Source: an uncultured Methylophilaceae bacterium
GTDB taxonomy: Bacteria; Pseudomonadota; Gammaproteobacteria; Burkholderiales; Methylophilaceae
Reading direction: 5' to 3'
Length of the DNA stretch: 64,000 nt
Assembly (NCBI GenBank): GCA_903870995.1
Contig: CAIQFD010000043.1
Span: 42,432 to 106,431 of the forward strand
Shown here: positions 38,619-48,378 of the stretch, one piece after another
Layout: every line of letters starts with the position of its first letter
How positions within the stretch are numbered: the first letter of the stretch is position 1
Made by a program: the position numbers and the translations under genes
The notes under the pieces: model-generated
What the model saw: only the letters and a program-made list of their open reading frames with translations
Told to the model about the DNA's origin: nothing
Database searches by the model: none

Positions 38619-39467
38619 ATGAACTCTATTGCTTATTTTATTCGACTAACTAGTCAACAAATTGTTGAGCAGCTTGGATTGGAAAAATCTGAAGCTTTCA
38701 ATGAAATGAAAGTGCTAATGCGACATTTATTGGCGGTTGATGCATCATGGTTAATTGGGCACGAAGCTGATGTTATAGATGCCAATCAACAAGAAGCTTT
38801 TGAGGCGCTGGTGCAACGTCGCTTAAGTGGTGAGCCCATTGCTTACATCCTTGGCTATCGTGAGTTTTATGGTTTGGCGCTCAAAACTACGCCTGCGACG
38901 CTTATTCCTCGTTCAGATACCGAAACTTTGGTCGAAGCCGCACTATTAAAAATTCCACAGAAAGCTAGCTTCAATATTTTGGACTTGGGAACTGGAACTG
39001 GTGCGGTGGCTTTGGCAATCGCTAGCCAGCGACCGCAAGCCAAAATAAATGCTGTCGATGCTTCTGCAAGTGCATTGCGTGTCGCTTTAGAAAACGCTCA
39101 AAGCCTAACATTACAGAATGTTCGCTTGATTGAGAGCGATTGGTTTTCAGCACTTGAAGGTGAAAAGTTTAATGTCGTTGTGACTAATCCACCTTACATC
39201 GCCCAAGATGATGAACATCTAAAACAAGGTGATTTACGCTTTGAACCAATCGCGGCATTGGCTTCAGGGGTGGATGGTTTGGATGATCTTCGCAAGATTA
39301 TTCAAGATGCCCCTGATTATCTCAACCACAATGGCTGGCTAATGTTAGAGCATGGATATGACCAAGCAGATGCCGTTGCCACATTATTAAAAGCACGAGG
39401 CTTTAGCCAAGTTGACCATGCAATGGACATCGCAGGCATACGGCGCGTCACATTTGGCGCAATTTAA
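38619..39467 (+). CDS. prmC: Peptide chain release factor N5-glutamine methyltransferase
   Basis: Methylates the Gln of the GGQ motif in release factors RF1 and RF2. It has 282 residues: a helical N-terminal substrate-binding domain (1-95) and a Rossmann SAM domain with ILDLGTGTGAVALAIA (from about 120) and the catalytic NPPY at 190-193. Unlike in many proteobacteria it is not beside prfA, which lies about 22 kb away at 15.9 kb. It is divergent from the TPR gene and followed 23 nt later by metX. Confidence 0.95.
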   Translation: MNSIAYFIRLTSQQIVEQLGLEKSEAFNEMKVLMRHLLAVDASWLIGHEADVIDANQQEAFEALVQRRLSGEPIAYILGYREFYGLALKTTPATLIPRSDTETLVEAALLKIPQKASFNILDLGTGTGAVALAIASQRPQAKINAVDASASALRVALENAQSLTLQNVRLIESDWFSALEGEKFNVVVTNPPYIAQDDEHLKQGDLRFEPIAALASGVDGLDDLRKIIQDAPDYLNHNGWLMLEHGYDQADAVATLLKARGFSQVDHAMDIAGIRRVTFGAI

Positions 39468-39490
39468 CACGGCCATAGTATAATCAGTAT

Positions 39491-40618
39491 ATGTCACAAC
39501 ATTCATCCGTCGGCATTGTTGCCCCTCAAATTGCACATTTCAATGAGCCACTGACGCTAAAAAGCGGTCAAGTGCTGCCTCAGTTCAATCTTATTTATGA
39601 GACTTACGGCGAGCTTAATGCCGATAAATCTAATGCGGTGCTGATTTGTCATGCGCTTTCTGGGCATCATCATGTGGCTGGCAAGCATAGTGAAGATGAC
39701 AAAAGTCCTGGCTGGTGGGATAACCTCATTGGCCCCGGCAAACCGCTAGACACCAATAAATTCTTTGTGATTGGCCTCAATAATCTTGGCGGCTGTCATG
39801 GCAGCAGTGGCCCACTTAGTACTAATCCTGATACAGATAGGCCTTGGAGTGCAAACTTTCCAATTGTGACGGTTGAGGATTGGGTCAATTCTCAAGCGCG
39901 ATTGGCTGACTACTTAGGTATTAAGCAACTCGCTGCGGTGCTGGGCGGTAGTTTGGGCGGCATGCAAGCCTTACAATGGTCGATCGCTTATCCAGAACGC
40001 ATTCGCAATGCATTGGTGATTGCTTCTGCCCCTAATTTAACAGCTCAAAATATTGCATTTAACGAAGTCGCGCGCCAAGCGATTATTACTGACCCTGAAT
40101 TTTACGAAGGTGATTACTACAATCATGGCGCTGTGCCTCGTCGAGGTTTACGGATTGCCCGAATGTTGGGACATATCACCTACTTGAGTGATGACGCGAT
40201 GGGTACAAAATTTGGCCGTAAATTACGTGATGGTGCTATTAAATATGGATTCGATGTCGAGTTTGAAATGGAATCTTATTTACGCTACCAAGGTGATAAA
40301 TTTGCCGGTGAATTTGATGCTAATACCTATTTACGTATGACACGCGCTTTGGATTATTTTGATCCTGCGTTTGAGCACGGTGGCGATTTGTCTGCTGCGC
40401 TGTCTAAAGTAACAGCGGACTTTTTAGTGGTTTCATTCACTAGTGATTGGCGTTTTTCACCAGCGCGTTCACGCGAAATTGTCAAAGCCCTGCTAGATAA
40501 TGAGCTTTCAGTGAGCTATGCGGAAGTGACTGCGGCACACGGCCACGATGCATTTTTAATGCCAGATGCGCATTATCACAACATCATGCGTGCTTACTTT
40601 GCAAAGATTGAGGTGTGA
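39491..40618 (+). CDS. metX: Homoserine O-acetyl/succinyltransferase MetX
   Basis: Acylates homoserine at the start of methionine synthesis. It has 375 residues with an alpha/beta-hydrolase fold. The nucleophile Ser is in [10 protein letters not shown], the acid Asp in TSDWRFSP, and the base His in HGHDAFL. Whether acetyl- or succinyl-CoA is used cannot be settled from the fold alone, although proteobacterial MetX proteins paired with MetW often prefer succinyl-CoA. It is followed directly by metW. Confidence 0.94.
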   Translation: MSQHSSVGIVAPQIAHFNEPLTLKSGQVLPQFNLIYETYGELNADKSNAVLICHALSGHHHVAGKHSEDDKSPGWWDNLIGPGKPLDTNKFFVIGLNNLGGCHGSSGPLSTNPDTDRPWSANFPIVTVEDWVNSQARLADYLGIKQLAAVLGGSLGGMQALQWSIAYPERIRNALVIASAPNLTAQNIAFNEVARQAIITDPEFYEGDYYNHGAVPRRGLRIARMLGHITYLSDDAMGTKFGRKLRDGAIKYGFDVEFEMESYLRYQGDKFAGEFDANTYLRMTRALDYFDPAFEHGGDLSAALSKVTADFLVVSFTSDWRFSPARSREIVKALLDNELSVSYAEVTAAHGHDAFLMPDAHYHNIMRAYFAKIEV

Positions 40619-40619
40619 T

Positions 40620-41240
40620 ATGGGGAATTTAGAAAAAAATATCGCGCTTAATGCTGAAAATCGTGCTGATTTTGCCTTAATTACCAAATGGATTTCCCCA
40701 AATGCTAAGGTGTTGGATTTGGGTTGTGGTGATGGTGCTTTGCTGACCAAGCTTCGCAAGACCCATAATGTGCGTGCTTATGGTGTTGAGAAAGATGATG
40801 CCAACTGGCTAAATGCCATGAACAATCGGATTGACGTCATTCAAATGGACTTGGAGTCAGGGTTGTCTGGCTTTGAAGCACAGTCTTTTGATGTGGTGAT
40901 TTTGTCGCAAACATTGCAAGCGGTGCTGAACACAGAAGCGATTGTGAAAGAGATGCTTCGCGTTGGTCGTGAAGTAATTGTGACCTTTCCAAATTTTGGT
41001 TATTGGCGCTATCGTTTTCAATTAGCGCTAGGCGGTCATATGCCTGTATCTGATAATTTGCCATATCAATGGTATGACACGCCGAACGTGCATTTATGCA
41101 CAATTCACGACTTTGATGAATTTTGCCGCAAAAGCGATATTGTTATTCAAGAGCGCTTGGTACTTACTGACAAAGAGGCTGTGCACTTCATGCCGAATAT
41201 GATGGGTGCTTTGGCGATGTATCGCCTACGTTCTAAATAA
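40620..41240 (+). CDS. metW: Methionine biosynthesis protein MetW
   Basis: A SAM-dependent methyltransferase-fold protein needed together with MetX for full homoserine acylation. It has 206 residues with motif I VLDLGCGDGALL (about 30-41). ATG 40620 stands one base after the metX stop, with GAGGT 5 nt before it; longer upstream frames would lie inside metX. Its 3' end overlaps the convergent TauE/SafE-family gene by 8 bp. Confidence 0.94.
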   Translation: MGNLEKNIALNAENRADFALITKWISPNAKVLDLGCGDGALLTKLRKTHNVRAYGVEKDDANWLNAMNNRIDVIQMDLESGLSGFEAQSFDVVILSQTLQAVLNTEAIVKEMLRVGREVIVTFPNFGYWRYRFQLALGGHMPVSDNLPYQWYDTPNVHLCTIHDFDEFCRKSDIVIQERLVLTDKEAVHFMPNMMGALAMYRLRSK

Positions 41241-41895
41241 GTTTGAGCAGCCCCAGTAAACCAAACCCTAGCACCAGCAATCCGCTCACGCGTCTTACCC
41301 AAATATTTTGCAATACAGTTTTTAGCTTTACAGCAGCCATGCCCATAGCGATTAAAGTTGGCAGAGTGCCTAGCCCAAAGGCTAGCAGCAGCAAACCGCC
41401 ATTGATTGCATTGCCTGTTGCAATCGCCGCAATCAGAACGCTGTAAACTAAGCCGCACGGCAACCACCCCCATAATATACCTAAGATAAAAGCCTGCTTA
41501 AAATTTTGTACGGGAATGTAACGCTTTGAATAAGGCTGCAAAGTTTTCCAAATCACTTTTCCAGCGGCTTCTAAATAAGTCACACCGTGCCAAATGCCAG
41601 CCAAATAAAGGCCAAGCGTAATCAGCATTAAACTACTGATGCCATATAAAACCTGTTGAACGGGTAGAACGTGCTGAAGAAAAAAGCTGGATGCTCCAAC
41701 TAACCCAGCAATTGTGCCAGCAAGGGTATAGCTTAAAATTCTGCCTGTGTTGTACGCTAATAAAAAAGGCAATTTGGTTTTGTGATGAGGTAAGTGCATG
41801 CTAACGGCACTAACAATGCCCCCACACATGCCGACACAATGGCCACCACCAAGCAGCCCCACCAAAAAAGCACTCATTAAACTTAATTCAAGCAT
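41233..41895 (-). CDS. Sulfite exporter TauE/SafE-family (DsbD_2-like) membrane protein
   Basis: A 220-residue, six-span membrane protein. The signature GGGHCVGMCGGI at residues 16-27 is typical of the PF13386 group, members of which act in copper handling or cytochrome oxidase and cytochrome c maturation rather than sulfite export. No cco, cyc or copper genes are adjacent, so its partner is unknown. Divergent from the AmpG-like gene. Confidence 0.82.
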   Translation of the reverse strand: MLELSLMSAFLVGLLGGGHCVGMCGGIVSAVSMHLPHHKTKLPFLLAYNTGRILSYTLAGTIAGLVGASSFFLQHVLPVQQVLYGISSLMLITLGLYLAGIWHGVTYLEAAGKVIWKTLQPYSKRYIPVQNFKQAFILGILWGWLPCGLVYSVLIAAIATGNAINGGLLLLAFGLGTLPTLIAMGMAAVKLKTVLQNIWVRRVSGLLVLGFGLLGLLKLI

Positions 41896-41942
41896 GTTGA
41901 TATTGTGGCATGAGTCACTGCTTTTCGGGTAATGTTGAGCCT

Positions 41943-43175
41943 ATGAAAAATAACGACCACTTTTTACAAGCTCTGCTTAATAAGCGCATGTTGATTTGCA
42001 TTTTCACGGGCTTTAGCTCCGGCTTGCCGCTTTATATTTTAATTAGCTTGTTACCGGCTTGGCTGAAAAGCGAAGGTGTTTCGCTTAAAGAGATTGGCTT
42101 GTTTGCGCTTATTGGACTGCCATTCACTTGGAAATTTATTTGGGCACCTTTGTTTGATAGATATGCGCCGCGATTAGGCCGACGTCGTGGATGGCTGCTC
42201 ATTACGCAAATCGGCTTATTAGTCACATTGCCAGTTTTCGGCTTCTTTCACCCGCAGTTAGATATTGCAACCATCGCTTACTTTTGCTTTTTAGTCGCAT
42301 TTTTAAGTGCCAGCCAAGATGTGGTGCTTGACGCCTATCGTCGAGAACTACTGCCAGATGATGAACTTGGCCTTGGCAATGCAGTGCATGTAAATGCTTA
42401 CAAGATCGCCAGCTTGGTGCCGGGCTCTTTGTCACTAATCTTGGCAGACCACATGGACTGGTCCAGTGTGTTCATGATTACGGCTTTATTTATGTTGCCA
42501 GGCTTGTTGATGACCTTGCTGATTACTGAGCCAGCACTCAAAAACAACACGCCAAAAACTTTACGTGCGGCAGTGGTTGAGCCTTTCCAAGAGTTTATTG
42601 CACGTAATGGCTTGAAAAGCGCTTTAACAGTATTGCTTTTTATCTTCTTGTATAAATTAGGCGACAGCATGGCGACGGCATTGGCAACGCCATTTTATTT
42701 AGAAATGGGATTTAGTAAAACAGAAATTGGCTTGGTTGCAAAAAATGCAGGACTTTGGCCAAGTGTGATTGGAGGCATGCTGGGTGGCATTTGGATGATG
42801 CGTTTAGGCATTAGTCGTGCGCTTTGGATTTTTGGTGCAGTGCAGATGATTGCCATTTTAGGCTTTGCTTGGCTGGCGACAGTTGGCCATAGCTTGCCTT
42901 GGCTGGCATTGGTGATCGGTTTGGAAGCCTTGGGCGTTGGTCTTGGCACGGCTGCATTTGTGGCCTTTATTGCACAAACCACAAATCCACTTTATACCGC
43001 CACGCAGTTTGCACTGTTTACTAGTTTGGCGGCTGTGCCACGTACTTTTGCCAATGCTGCAACAGGCTACTTGGTGGAGTACTTCGGCTGGACACATTTC
43101 TTTGTGCTGTGTTTTATCTTGGCGATTCCTGGCATGTTGTTGCTTTTAAAAGTCGCGCCTTGGCACAAGGATTAA
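41943..43175 (+). CDS. ampG: AmpG-like muropeptide MFS permease
   Basis: Inner-membrane 12-span transporter that probably imports anhydromuropeptides released during wall turnover. It has 410 residues from ATG 41943. The start FTGFSSGLPLYILISLLPAWLK, the GLPFTWKFIWAPLFDRY loop and RRRGWL after span 3 are AmpG hallmarks. ATG 41910 is in frame but has no ribosome site. AmpG and MFS_1 neighbours are similar, so substrate identity is inferred from family. Confidence 0.85.
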   Translation: MKNNDHFLQALLNKRMLICIFTGFSSGLPLYILISLLPAWLKSEGVSLKEIGLFALIGLPFTWKFIWAPLFDRYAPRLGRRRGWLLITQIGLLVTLPVFGFFHPQLDIATIAYFCFLVAFLSASQDVVLDAYRRELLPDDELGLGNAVHVNAYKIASLVPGSLSLILADHMDWSSVFMITALFMLPGLLMTLLITEPALKNNTPKTLRAAVVEPFQEFIARNGLKSALTVLLFIFLYKLGDSMATALATPFYLEMGFSKTEIGLVAKNAGLWPSVIGGMLGGIWMMRLGISRALWIFGAVQMIAILGFAWLATVGHSLPWLALVIGLEALGVGLGTAAFVAFIAQTTNPLYTATQFALFTSLAAVPRTFANAATGYLVEYFGWTHFFVLCFILAIPGMLLLLKVAPWHKD

Positions 43176-43235
43176 TGGGCATGTCTAAGCCGCTCTGTTC
43201 GGGTATAATTCTGTTTTTTCGAGTAGGAGCTAAAC

Positions 43236-43502
43236 ATGCCTATTTATGATTATCAATGTACAAGCTGTGGCTTCAAGAAAGAAGTGATGCGCAAGGCCAG
43301 TGAGCCTAGCGTTACCGCATGTCCAGAATGCAAAAAAGAGACCTTTGCTAAGCAAGTGTCAGCGCCTGCATTCCAATTGAATGGCACAGGCTGGTACGCC
43401 ACAGACTTCAAAGGCGGCACATCTAAGCCAAGCATAAGCTCGGCTGAAACTAAGACGGAAGCTGCTCCTGCAGCTTGTTCTACAGGTTGTGCTTGTCACT
43501 AA
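43236..43502 (+). CDS. FmdB-family zinc-ribbon regulatory protein
   Basis: An 88-residue protein whose first 45 residues form the FmdB/CxxC_CxxC zinc ribbon: CTSCGF and CPECKK. The tail is a short low-complexity region ending with CSTGCACH. FmdB proteins are often placed beside DUF502 and aspS in betaproteobacteria, as here. Despite the name (after an amidase regulator) the function is not established. Confidence 0.88.
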   Translation: MPIYDYQCTSCGFKKEVMRKASEPSVTACPECKKETFAKQVSAPAFQLNGTGWYATDFKGGTSKPSISSAETKTEAAPAACSTGCACH

Positions 43503-43515
43503 CGCTAAGAGAGCT

Positions 43516-44154
43516 ATGAAAAAAAACTTTATTACAGGTTTGTTGGTGTTAGTACCACTCTTTATCACTGTTTGGGTACTCAGTACATTAATCAGTGTGA
43601 TGGATCAAAGCTTATTGCTTTTACCTGTTGAGTGGCGCCCAGAAGCGCAATTTGGTCGCCAGATTCCTGGTATTGGTGCAATTTTGACCTTGCTGATTAT
43701 CTTATTCACAGGCGTCATTGCGACAAACTTCTTTGGCAAGCGTTTGGTTTTGCTTTGGGAAGCCATGCTCGCTCGCGTGCCAGTCGTTAAGTCTATTTAC
43801 TCAAGCGTTAAGCAAGTTTCAGATACTTTGTTTTCTGATTCTGGCAATGCTTTCCGCAAGGCTTTGTTGGTGCAGTATCCACGCCAAGGTTCTTGGACAA
43901 TTGCCTTTTTAACTGGTCGCCCAGGTGGCGATGTGGCCAATCATCTTAAAGGTGATTACGTCAGTGTTTATGTCCCAACAACGCCTAATCCAACGTCAGG
44001 TTTTTTCTTGATGATGCACCAAAGCGATGTAGTTGAATTACACATGAGTGTGGATGAAGCATTGAAATATATTATTTCAATGGGTGTGGTTGCACCAGTT
44101 TTACCGCACACCCTAGAACACGATCCTGGTGTTGATGAAACATCAGATGCCTAA
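43516..44154 (+). CDS. DUF502-family membrane protein
   Basis: A 212-residue protein with two membrane helices near the N-terminus (about 5-27 and 55-78) and a conserved soluble part with RVPVVKSIYSSVKQVSDTLF and PTTPNPTSGFF. Such proteins are widespread and unassigned; their eukaryote-plant relatives are LIKE-COV proteins. ATG 43516 follows AAGAGAG at 5 nt. It lies 13 nt after the FmdB gene and 40 nt before aspS, so the three are likely one operon. Confidence 0.87.
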   Translation: MKKNFITGLLVLVPLFITVWVLSTLISVMDQSLLLLPVEWRPEAQFGRQIPGIGAILTLLIILFTGVIATNFFGKRLVLLWEAMLARVPVVKSIYSSVKQVSDTLFSDSGNAFRKALLVQYPRQGSWTIAFLTGRPGGDVANHLKGDYVSVYVPTTPNPTSGFFLMMHQSDVVELHMSVDEALKYIISMGVVAPVLPHTLEHDPGVDETSDA

Positions 44155-44194
44155 TTAACTTTTAACATTAATTTTTCAAAAGAACTTTATTAAT

Positions 44195-45982
44195 ATGCGT
44201 ACTCATTATTGCGGACATGTAAACCGCGACCTCATTGGCCAAACAGTAACTTTATGTGGTTGGGCGCATCGTCGCCGTGACCATGGGGGCGTGATTTTTA
44301 TCGATTTGCGTGACCGTGAAGGCATGGCGCAAATCGTCATTGATCCAGACACCCCAGAAACGTTTGCGATTGCAGAAACAGTTCGTAGTGAGTTTGTGTT
44401 GAAAGTCACGTGTAAAGTACGCGCACGTCCTGAGGGAACTGTGAACCCAAACATGCCAACTGGTGAAGTGGAAATGTTGGCGACAGAGATTGAAGTTCTC
44501 AATCCGTCACTCACGCCCCCATTTATGTTGGATGATGAGAATTTGACAGAGACCGTGCGTCTTGAGCACCGTTATATTGACCTACGTCGTCCAGCCATGC
44601 AAAAGAACATGATGCTACGTTACCGCGTAGCTAAAACGTTGCGTGACCATTTGGATAGCAATGGTTTTATTGAAGTTGAAACGCCAATGTTAACGCGTAG
44701 CACCCCAGAAGGCGCACGTGACTACTTGGTGCCAAGCCGTGTGCATCATGGCATGTTCTTCGCCTTGCCACAGTCACCACAGCTGTTCAAACAATTGTTG
44801 ATGGTGTCAGGTTTTGACCGTTATTTCCAAATCACGAAATGTTTCCGAGACGAAGATTTGCGTGCGGACCGTCAGCCAGAATTTACCCAAGTGGATATTG
44901 AAACTTCATTCTTGGGTGAAGAAGAGATTATGAACATCGTTGAAGACATGATTCGTAAGATGTTCAAAGGCGTGCAAGATATCGACTTGCCAGCAAAATT
45001 CCCACGTATGCCATTCTCTGAAGCCATGACACGTTATGGTTCAGACAAGCCAGATATGCGTGTAACGCTTGAAATCACTGAACTTTCAGATGTGATGAAA
45101 GATGTCGATTTCAAAGTATTTGCGGGCGCAGCCAATATGGAAAATGGCCGCGTTGCTGCCTTGCGCGTGCCCAACGGCGCTGCTATCAGCCGTTCTGAAA
45201 TTGACGCTTACACTGAATTCGTGAAAATTTATGGTGCTAAAGGTTTAGCGTACATTAAGATTAACGACATCACGCAATTAAACGAAGAGGGCTTGCAAAG
45301 CCCGATTGTGAAGAACATTCACCAAACAGCATTAAAAGCGATTATTGAGCGCACAGGTGCACAAAATGGGGATATCGTGTTCTTCGGTGCGGACAAAACT
45401 AAAGTGGTGAACGAAGCTTTAGGCGCGCTGCGTCTTAAAGTTGGTCACGACAAAGGCCATGTCGATGGCCGTGCTTGGGCGCCTTTATGGGTAGTTGATT
45501 TCCCAATGTTTGAACATGATGAAGAAGCCGACCGTTGGGTTGCGCTACACCATCCGTTTACATCACCAAAAGATGGTCATGAGGACTTGCTTGGGACCAA
45601 CCCAGGTGCATGTTTATCTAAAGCTTATGATATGGTGCTGAATGGTTGGGAAGTCGGTGGCGGTTCAGTGCGTATCCATAAGCAAGAAGTACAATCAAAA
45701 GTATTTGATGCATTAAAAATTAGCAAAGAAGAAGCTCAAGAGAAATTCGGCTTCTTGCTAGATGCGCTTCAATATGGCGCGCCTCCACACGGCGGTTTGG
45801 CATTTGGACTAGATCGTTTGGTGACTTTAATGGCAGGTGCAGAGTCCATCCGTGACGTGATTGCTTTCCCAAAAACACAGCGTGCACAATGCTTGATGAC
45901 CAATGCACCAAATGAGGTAGATGAAAAACAACTACGAGAATTACATATTCGAGTGCGCACACAAAACGTGGCGGGCGCTTAA
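44195..45982 (+). CDS. aspS: Aspartyl-tRNA synthetase
   Basis: Charges tRNA-Asp (and in many betaproteobacteria also tRNA-Asn). The 595-residue bacterial-type class II enzyme has an N-terminal OB anticodon domain (about 1-105), catalytic motif 2 [16 protein letters not shown], the bacterial GAD insertion (about 290-410), and motif 3 [13 protein letters not shown]. All are intact. It is followed by a strong terminator. Confidence 0.98.
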   Translation: MRTHYCGHVNRDLIGQTVTLCGWAHRRRDHGGVIFIDLRDREGMAQIVIDPDTPETFAIAETVRSEFVLKVTCKVRARPEGTVNPNMPTGEVEMLATEIEVLNPSLTPPFMLDDENLTETVRLEHRYIDLRRPAMQKNMMLRYRVAKTLRDHLDSNGFIEVETPMLTRSTPEGARDYLVPSRVHHGMFFALPQSPQLFKQLLMVSGFDRYFQITKCFRDEDLRADRQPEFTQVDIETSFLGEEEIMNIVEDMIRKMFKGVQDIDLPAKFPRMPFSEAMTRYGSDKPDMRVTLEITELSDVMKDVDFKVFAGAANMENGRVAALRVPNGAAISRSEIDAYTEFVKIYGAKGLAYIKINDITQLNEEGLQSPIVKNIHQTALKAIIERTGAQNGDIVFFGADKTKVVNEALGALRLKVGHDKGHVDGRAWAPLWVVDFPMFEHDEEADRWVALHHPFTSPKDGHEDLLGTNPGACLSKAYDMVLNGWEVGGGSVRIHKQEVQSKVFDALKISKEEAQEKFGFLLDALQYGAPPHGGLAFGLDRLVTLMAGAESIRDVIAFPKTQRAQCLMTNAPNEVDEKQLRELHIRVRTQNVAGA

Positions 45983-45990
45983 GAAGAAAG

Positions 45991-46018
45991 AAAAGGCGCT
46001 TTGAACAGCGCCTTTTTT
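45991..46018 (+). terminator. Terminator of aspS
   Basis: Perfect 10-bp stem AAAAGGCGCT/AGCGCCTTTT (45991-46000 and 46007-46016), loop TTGAAC, and a T-run; 8 nt after the stop. Confidence 0.93.
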
Positions 46019-46038
46019 ATTTCAGCCTCAATAAGAAA

Positions 46039-46500
46039 TTGATTTCGCCACCTTACAAAACACCCGTTTCTGTTTTAGTGTTGATCCACACGGCTGATTT
46101 AAAAGTCTTACTAATCGAGCGTGCGGATAAAGCGGGATTTTGGCAGTCGGTGACGGGAAGCATTGAGGCTGAAGATGCAACGCTGCAAGATACGGCAATT
46201 CGCGAAGTGCTTGAGGAAACTGGTTTAGATGCCACGCAATTCAAGCTTGAAGATTGGGAATTCGCCCAAACATATGAAATATACGAACACTGGCGTTATC
46301 GTTATGCACCAGGTGTCACCCAAAATATAGAGCATATATTTGGTTTGGAATTGCCAGCACCTGTTGATGTCAAATTAGCACTCAATGAGCATGTGGCTTA
46401 TGAGTGGGTAGACTGGCGCGAGGCGGCCAAGCGTGTTTTCTCTTGGACAAATGTGGAGGCGCTTCGATTGCTCGGTGAGCGCCACCAATTAACCCTTTAA
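46039..46500 (+). CDS. nudB: Dihydroneopterin triphosphate diphosphatase (Nudix)
   Basis: Removes pyrophosphate from dihydroneopterin triphosphate in folate synthesis. It has 153 residues. FWQSVTGSIE leads into the Nudix box at about 40-63, ending REVLEETG. The first half of the box has one extra residue compared with E. coli NudB, and the usual first Glu is Asp or displaced. The second half, with the metal-binding REVLEE, is normal. The start is TTG at 46039, the only suitable codon, without a strong ribosome site. It begins right after the aspS terminator and 10 nt before nadA. Confidence 0.86.
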   Translation: MISPPYKTPVSVLVLIHTADLKVLLIERADKAGFWQSVTGSIEAEDATLQDTAIREVLEETGLDATQFKLEDWEFAQTYEIYEHWRYRYAPGVTQNIEHIFGLELPAPVDVKLALNEHVAYEWVDWREAAKRVFSWTNVEALRLLGERHQLTL

Positions 46501-46510
46501 CGGAATTGTG

Positions 46511-47608
46511 ATGCAAATTTCTGCGATTAAATTTGAACCCTACCAAGCCCGCAATGATGAAGATTTGCAGGCGCGTATTATTGTGGCTAAACAAAAGCTT
46601 GGTAAAAAGTTAGTGATTCTTGGACACCACTATCAGCAAGAAGGCGTGTATCGCCATGCTGACTTCACCGGTGACTCTCTTAAGCTTTCTCGTTTTGCCG
46701 CTGAAACAGATGCCGAATATATCGTGTTTTTAGGTGTGCATTTTATGGCTGAAGTGGCCGATATTCTTTCACGCCCTGAGCAAGTTTCCATCTTGCCAGA
46801 CCTCTCAGCTGGATGTTCTATGGCCGACATGGCTAATTTGGCTAAAGTGGAGCGTTCACGCCGTGAATTATCTAAAGTGCTGGATTTTGATGAAAAAATT
46901 ACGCCAGTGACTTATATTAATTCAGCTGCGGATTTGAAAGCTTTCTGTGGCGAACATGGCGGCATTGTGTGTACCTCAACGAATGCGCCAAAAATCTTGG
47001 AATGGGCATTCCAGCAAAAAGAAAAAGTCTTGTTTTTCCCTGACCAAAACTTAGGTCGTTGGAGTGGCTACAAAATGGACATTCCACTTGAGCAAATGCC
47101 AGTTTGGGATCCAGACCAGCCGATGGGCGGCCTCACTGAAGAGCAAATTAAAAACGCGAAGATTTTGCTTTGGAAAGGTCACTGCGCGGTACATCAAATG
47201 TTCCGTGAGCAAAACATCACTAAATTCCGTGCAGAGCATCCTGAAGGTTTGGTAATTTCGCACCCTGAGTCGCCTTTTGAGGTGTGTTTGAACTCAGACT
47301 ATGTAGGCTCAACTGAATACATCTTGAAGACGGTTTCTGATGCGCCTGCAGGCACTCATTGGCTAGTCGGCACTGAGCTTAACTTGGTCAATCGTTTAGC
47401 TGAGCAAATGAAGCCGAAAGGTAAAACAGTACAGTTTATGTCCCACGTGGTTTGTGAGTGCTCAACCATGGCGCGTATTGACCCACAGCACTTAGCTTGG
47501 ACTTTGGAAAATTTAGTTGAAGGTAACGTTGTCAACCAAATTAAAGTGCCGGCGCATGAAGCTAAGCTTGCCAAACTCACTTTGGACCGCATGTTAGCGG
47601 TGTCCTAA
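46511..47608 (+). CDS. nadA: Quinolinate synthase A
   Basis: Condenses iminoaspartate with dihydroxyacetone phosphate to quinolinate in NAD synthesis. It has 365 residues from ATG 46511; a GTG three nt upstream is possible. It carries a 4Fe-4S cluster whose ligands are probably Cys102 (GCSMADM), Cys225 (KGHCAVH) and one of Cys315/Cys317 (VVCECS). The threefold repeat of the family (LGHHYQ, HPE, etc.) is present. nadB and nadC are not in the window. Confidence 0.97.
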   Translation: MQISAIKFEPYQARNDEDLQARIIVAKQKLGKKLVILGHHYQQEGVYRHADFTGDSLKLSRFAAETDAEYIVFLGVHFMAEVADILSRPEQVSILPDLSAGCSMADMANLAKVERSRRELSKVLDFDEKITPVTYINSAADLKAFCGEHGGIVCTSTNAPKILEWAFQQKEKVLFFPDQNLGRWSGYKMDIPLEQMPVWDPDQPMGGLTEEQIKNAKILLWKGHCAVHQMFREQNITKFRAEHPEGLVISHPESPFEVCLNSDYVGSTEYILKTVSDAPAGTHWLVGTELNLVNRLAEQMKPKGKTVQFMSHVVCECSTMARIDPQHLAWTLENLVEGNVVNQIKVPAHEAKLAKLTLDRMLAVS

Positions 47609-47625
47609 ATTCTTGAGGCGAATGA

Positions 47626-48378
47626 GTGCATCACACGCTAAACATCGCCACCTTTAATATCCACAAGGGCTTATCACATTTTAATGCGCGCTTTTCGCTG
47701 CATGAGCAACGCGAGTTATTGCGAACTTTGCAGCCTGATATTGTTTTTCTGCAAGAAGTCCGCGACGAACATGCGCCGCATAGTAAGCGCTTTAGCAATT
47801 GGCCCAAAGCTGGCCAAGCTTCTTTTTTAGCTGATGCAATTTGGCCGCACTTTTCTTACGGCAAAAATTCAGTTTACCCAGCTGGTCATCATGGTAATGC
47901 CTTGCTCTCAAAATTTCCCATTGTCGCTGAGAAGAATGCCGACATTTCCGCACACAGCACAGAAGAGCGTGGCATGTTGCATTGCACTATTCAAATCCCA
48001 AAATGGGATAAGCCTTTGCACGCCATTTGTGTGCATCTTGGATTATTTGCGCGTTGGCGCCATACCCAATTACAAATGGTGGCTGACTATATTGCCTCCA
48101 ATGTACCTGCAGATGAGCCCTTAATGATTGCGGGTGATTTTAACGATTGGACGACCCGTGCGGGTAGCGTGTTTGCAGGCAAGCTGGGCTTGCATGAGGT
48201 GTTTGAAAATCACACAGGTCGCCACGCGAGAAGCTTCCCCTCCTTTTTTCCTATGTTGAGTTTAGACCGCGTATATGTCCGTGGTTTCCATATTCAACAT
48301 GCCGAAGTGCACTCAGGCGCACGCTTTATTAAAATGTCCGACCATGCAATTCTCAGCGCAACGCTTACGAAAAGATGA
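47626..48378 (+). CDS. Endonuclease/exonuclease/phosphatase-family protein (YbhP-like)
   Basis: A 250-residue metal-dependent phosphodiesterase fold. Motifs: NIHKG near the N-terminus, FLQEVRDEH, GNALLSK, AGDFNDW and a terminal SDH. The start is GTG at 47626, seven nt after GAGG; an ATG four bases earlier is out of frame. Its stop overlaps clsB in ATGA. In E. coli the equivalent pair is ybhP-clsB, which supports a role in phospholipid metabolism, but no reaction is established. Confidence 0.88.
   Translation: MHHTLNIATFNIHKGLSHFNARFSLHEQRELLRTLQPDIVFLQEVRDEHAPHSKRFSNWPKAGQASFLADAIWPHFSYGKNSVYPAGHHGNALLSKFPIVAEKNADISAHSTEERGMLHCTIQIPKWDKPLHAICVHLGLFARWRHTQLQMVADYIASNVPADEPLMIAGDFNDWTTRAGSVFAGKLGLHEVFENHTGRHARSFPSFFPMLSLDRVYVRGFHIQHAEVHSGARFIKMSDHAILSATLTKR

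Noticed and set aside
41147..41473. A 108-codon minus-strand frame overlapping metW and the TauE/SafE gene
   Set aside because: Alternative frame of the real membrane protein gene; Trp/Arg/Cys-rich nonsense composition.
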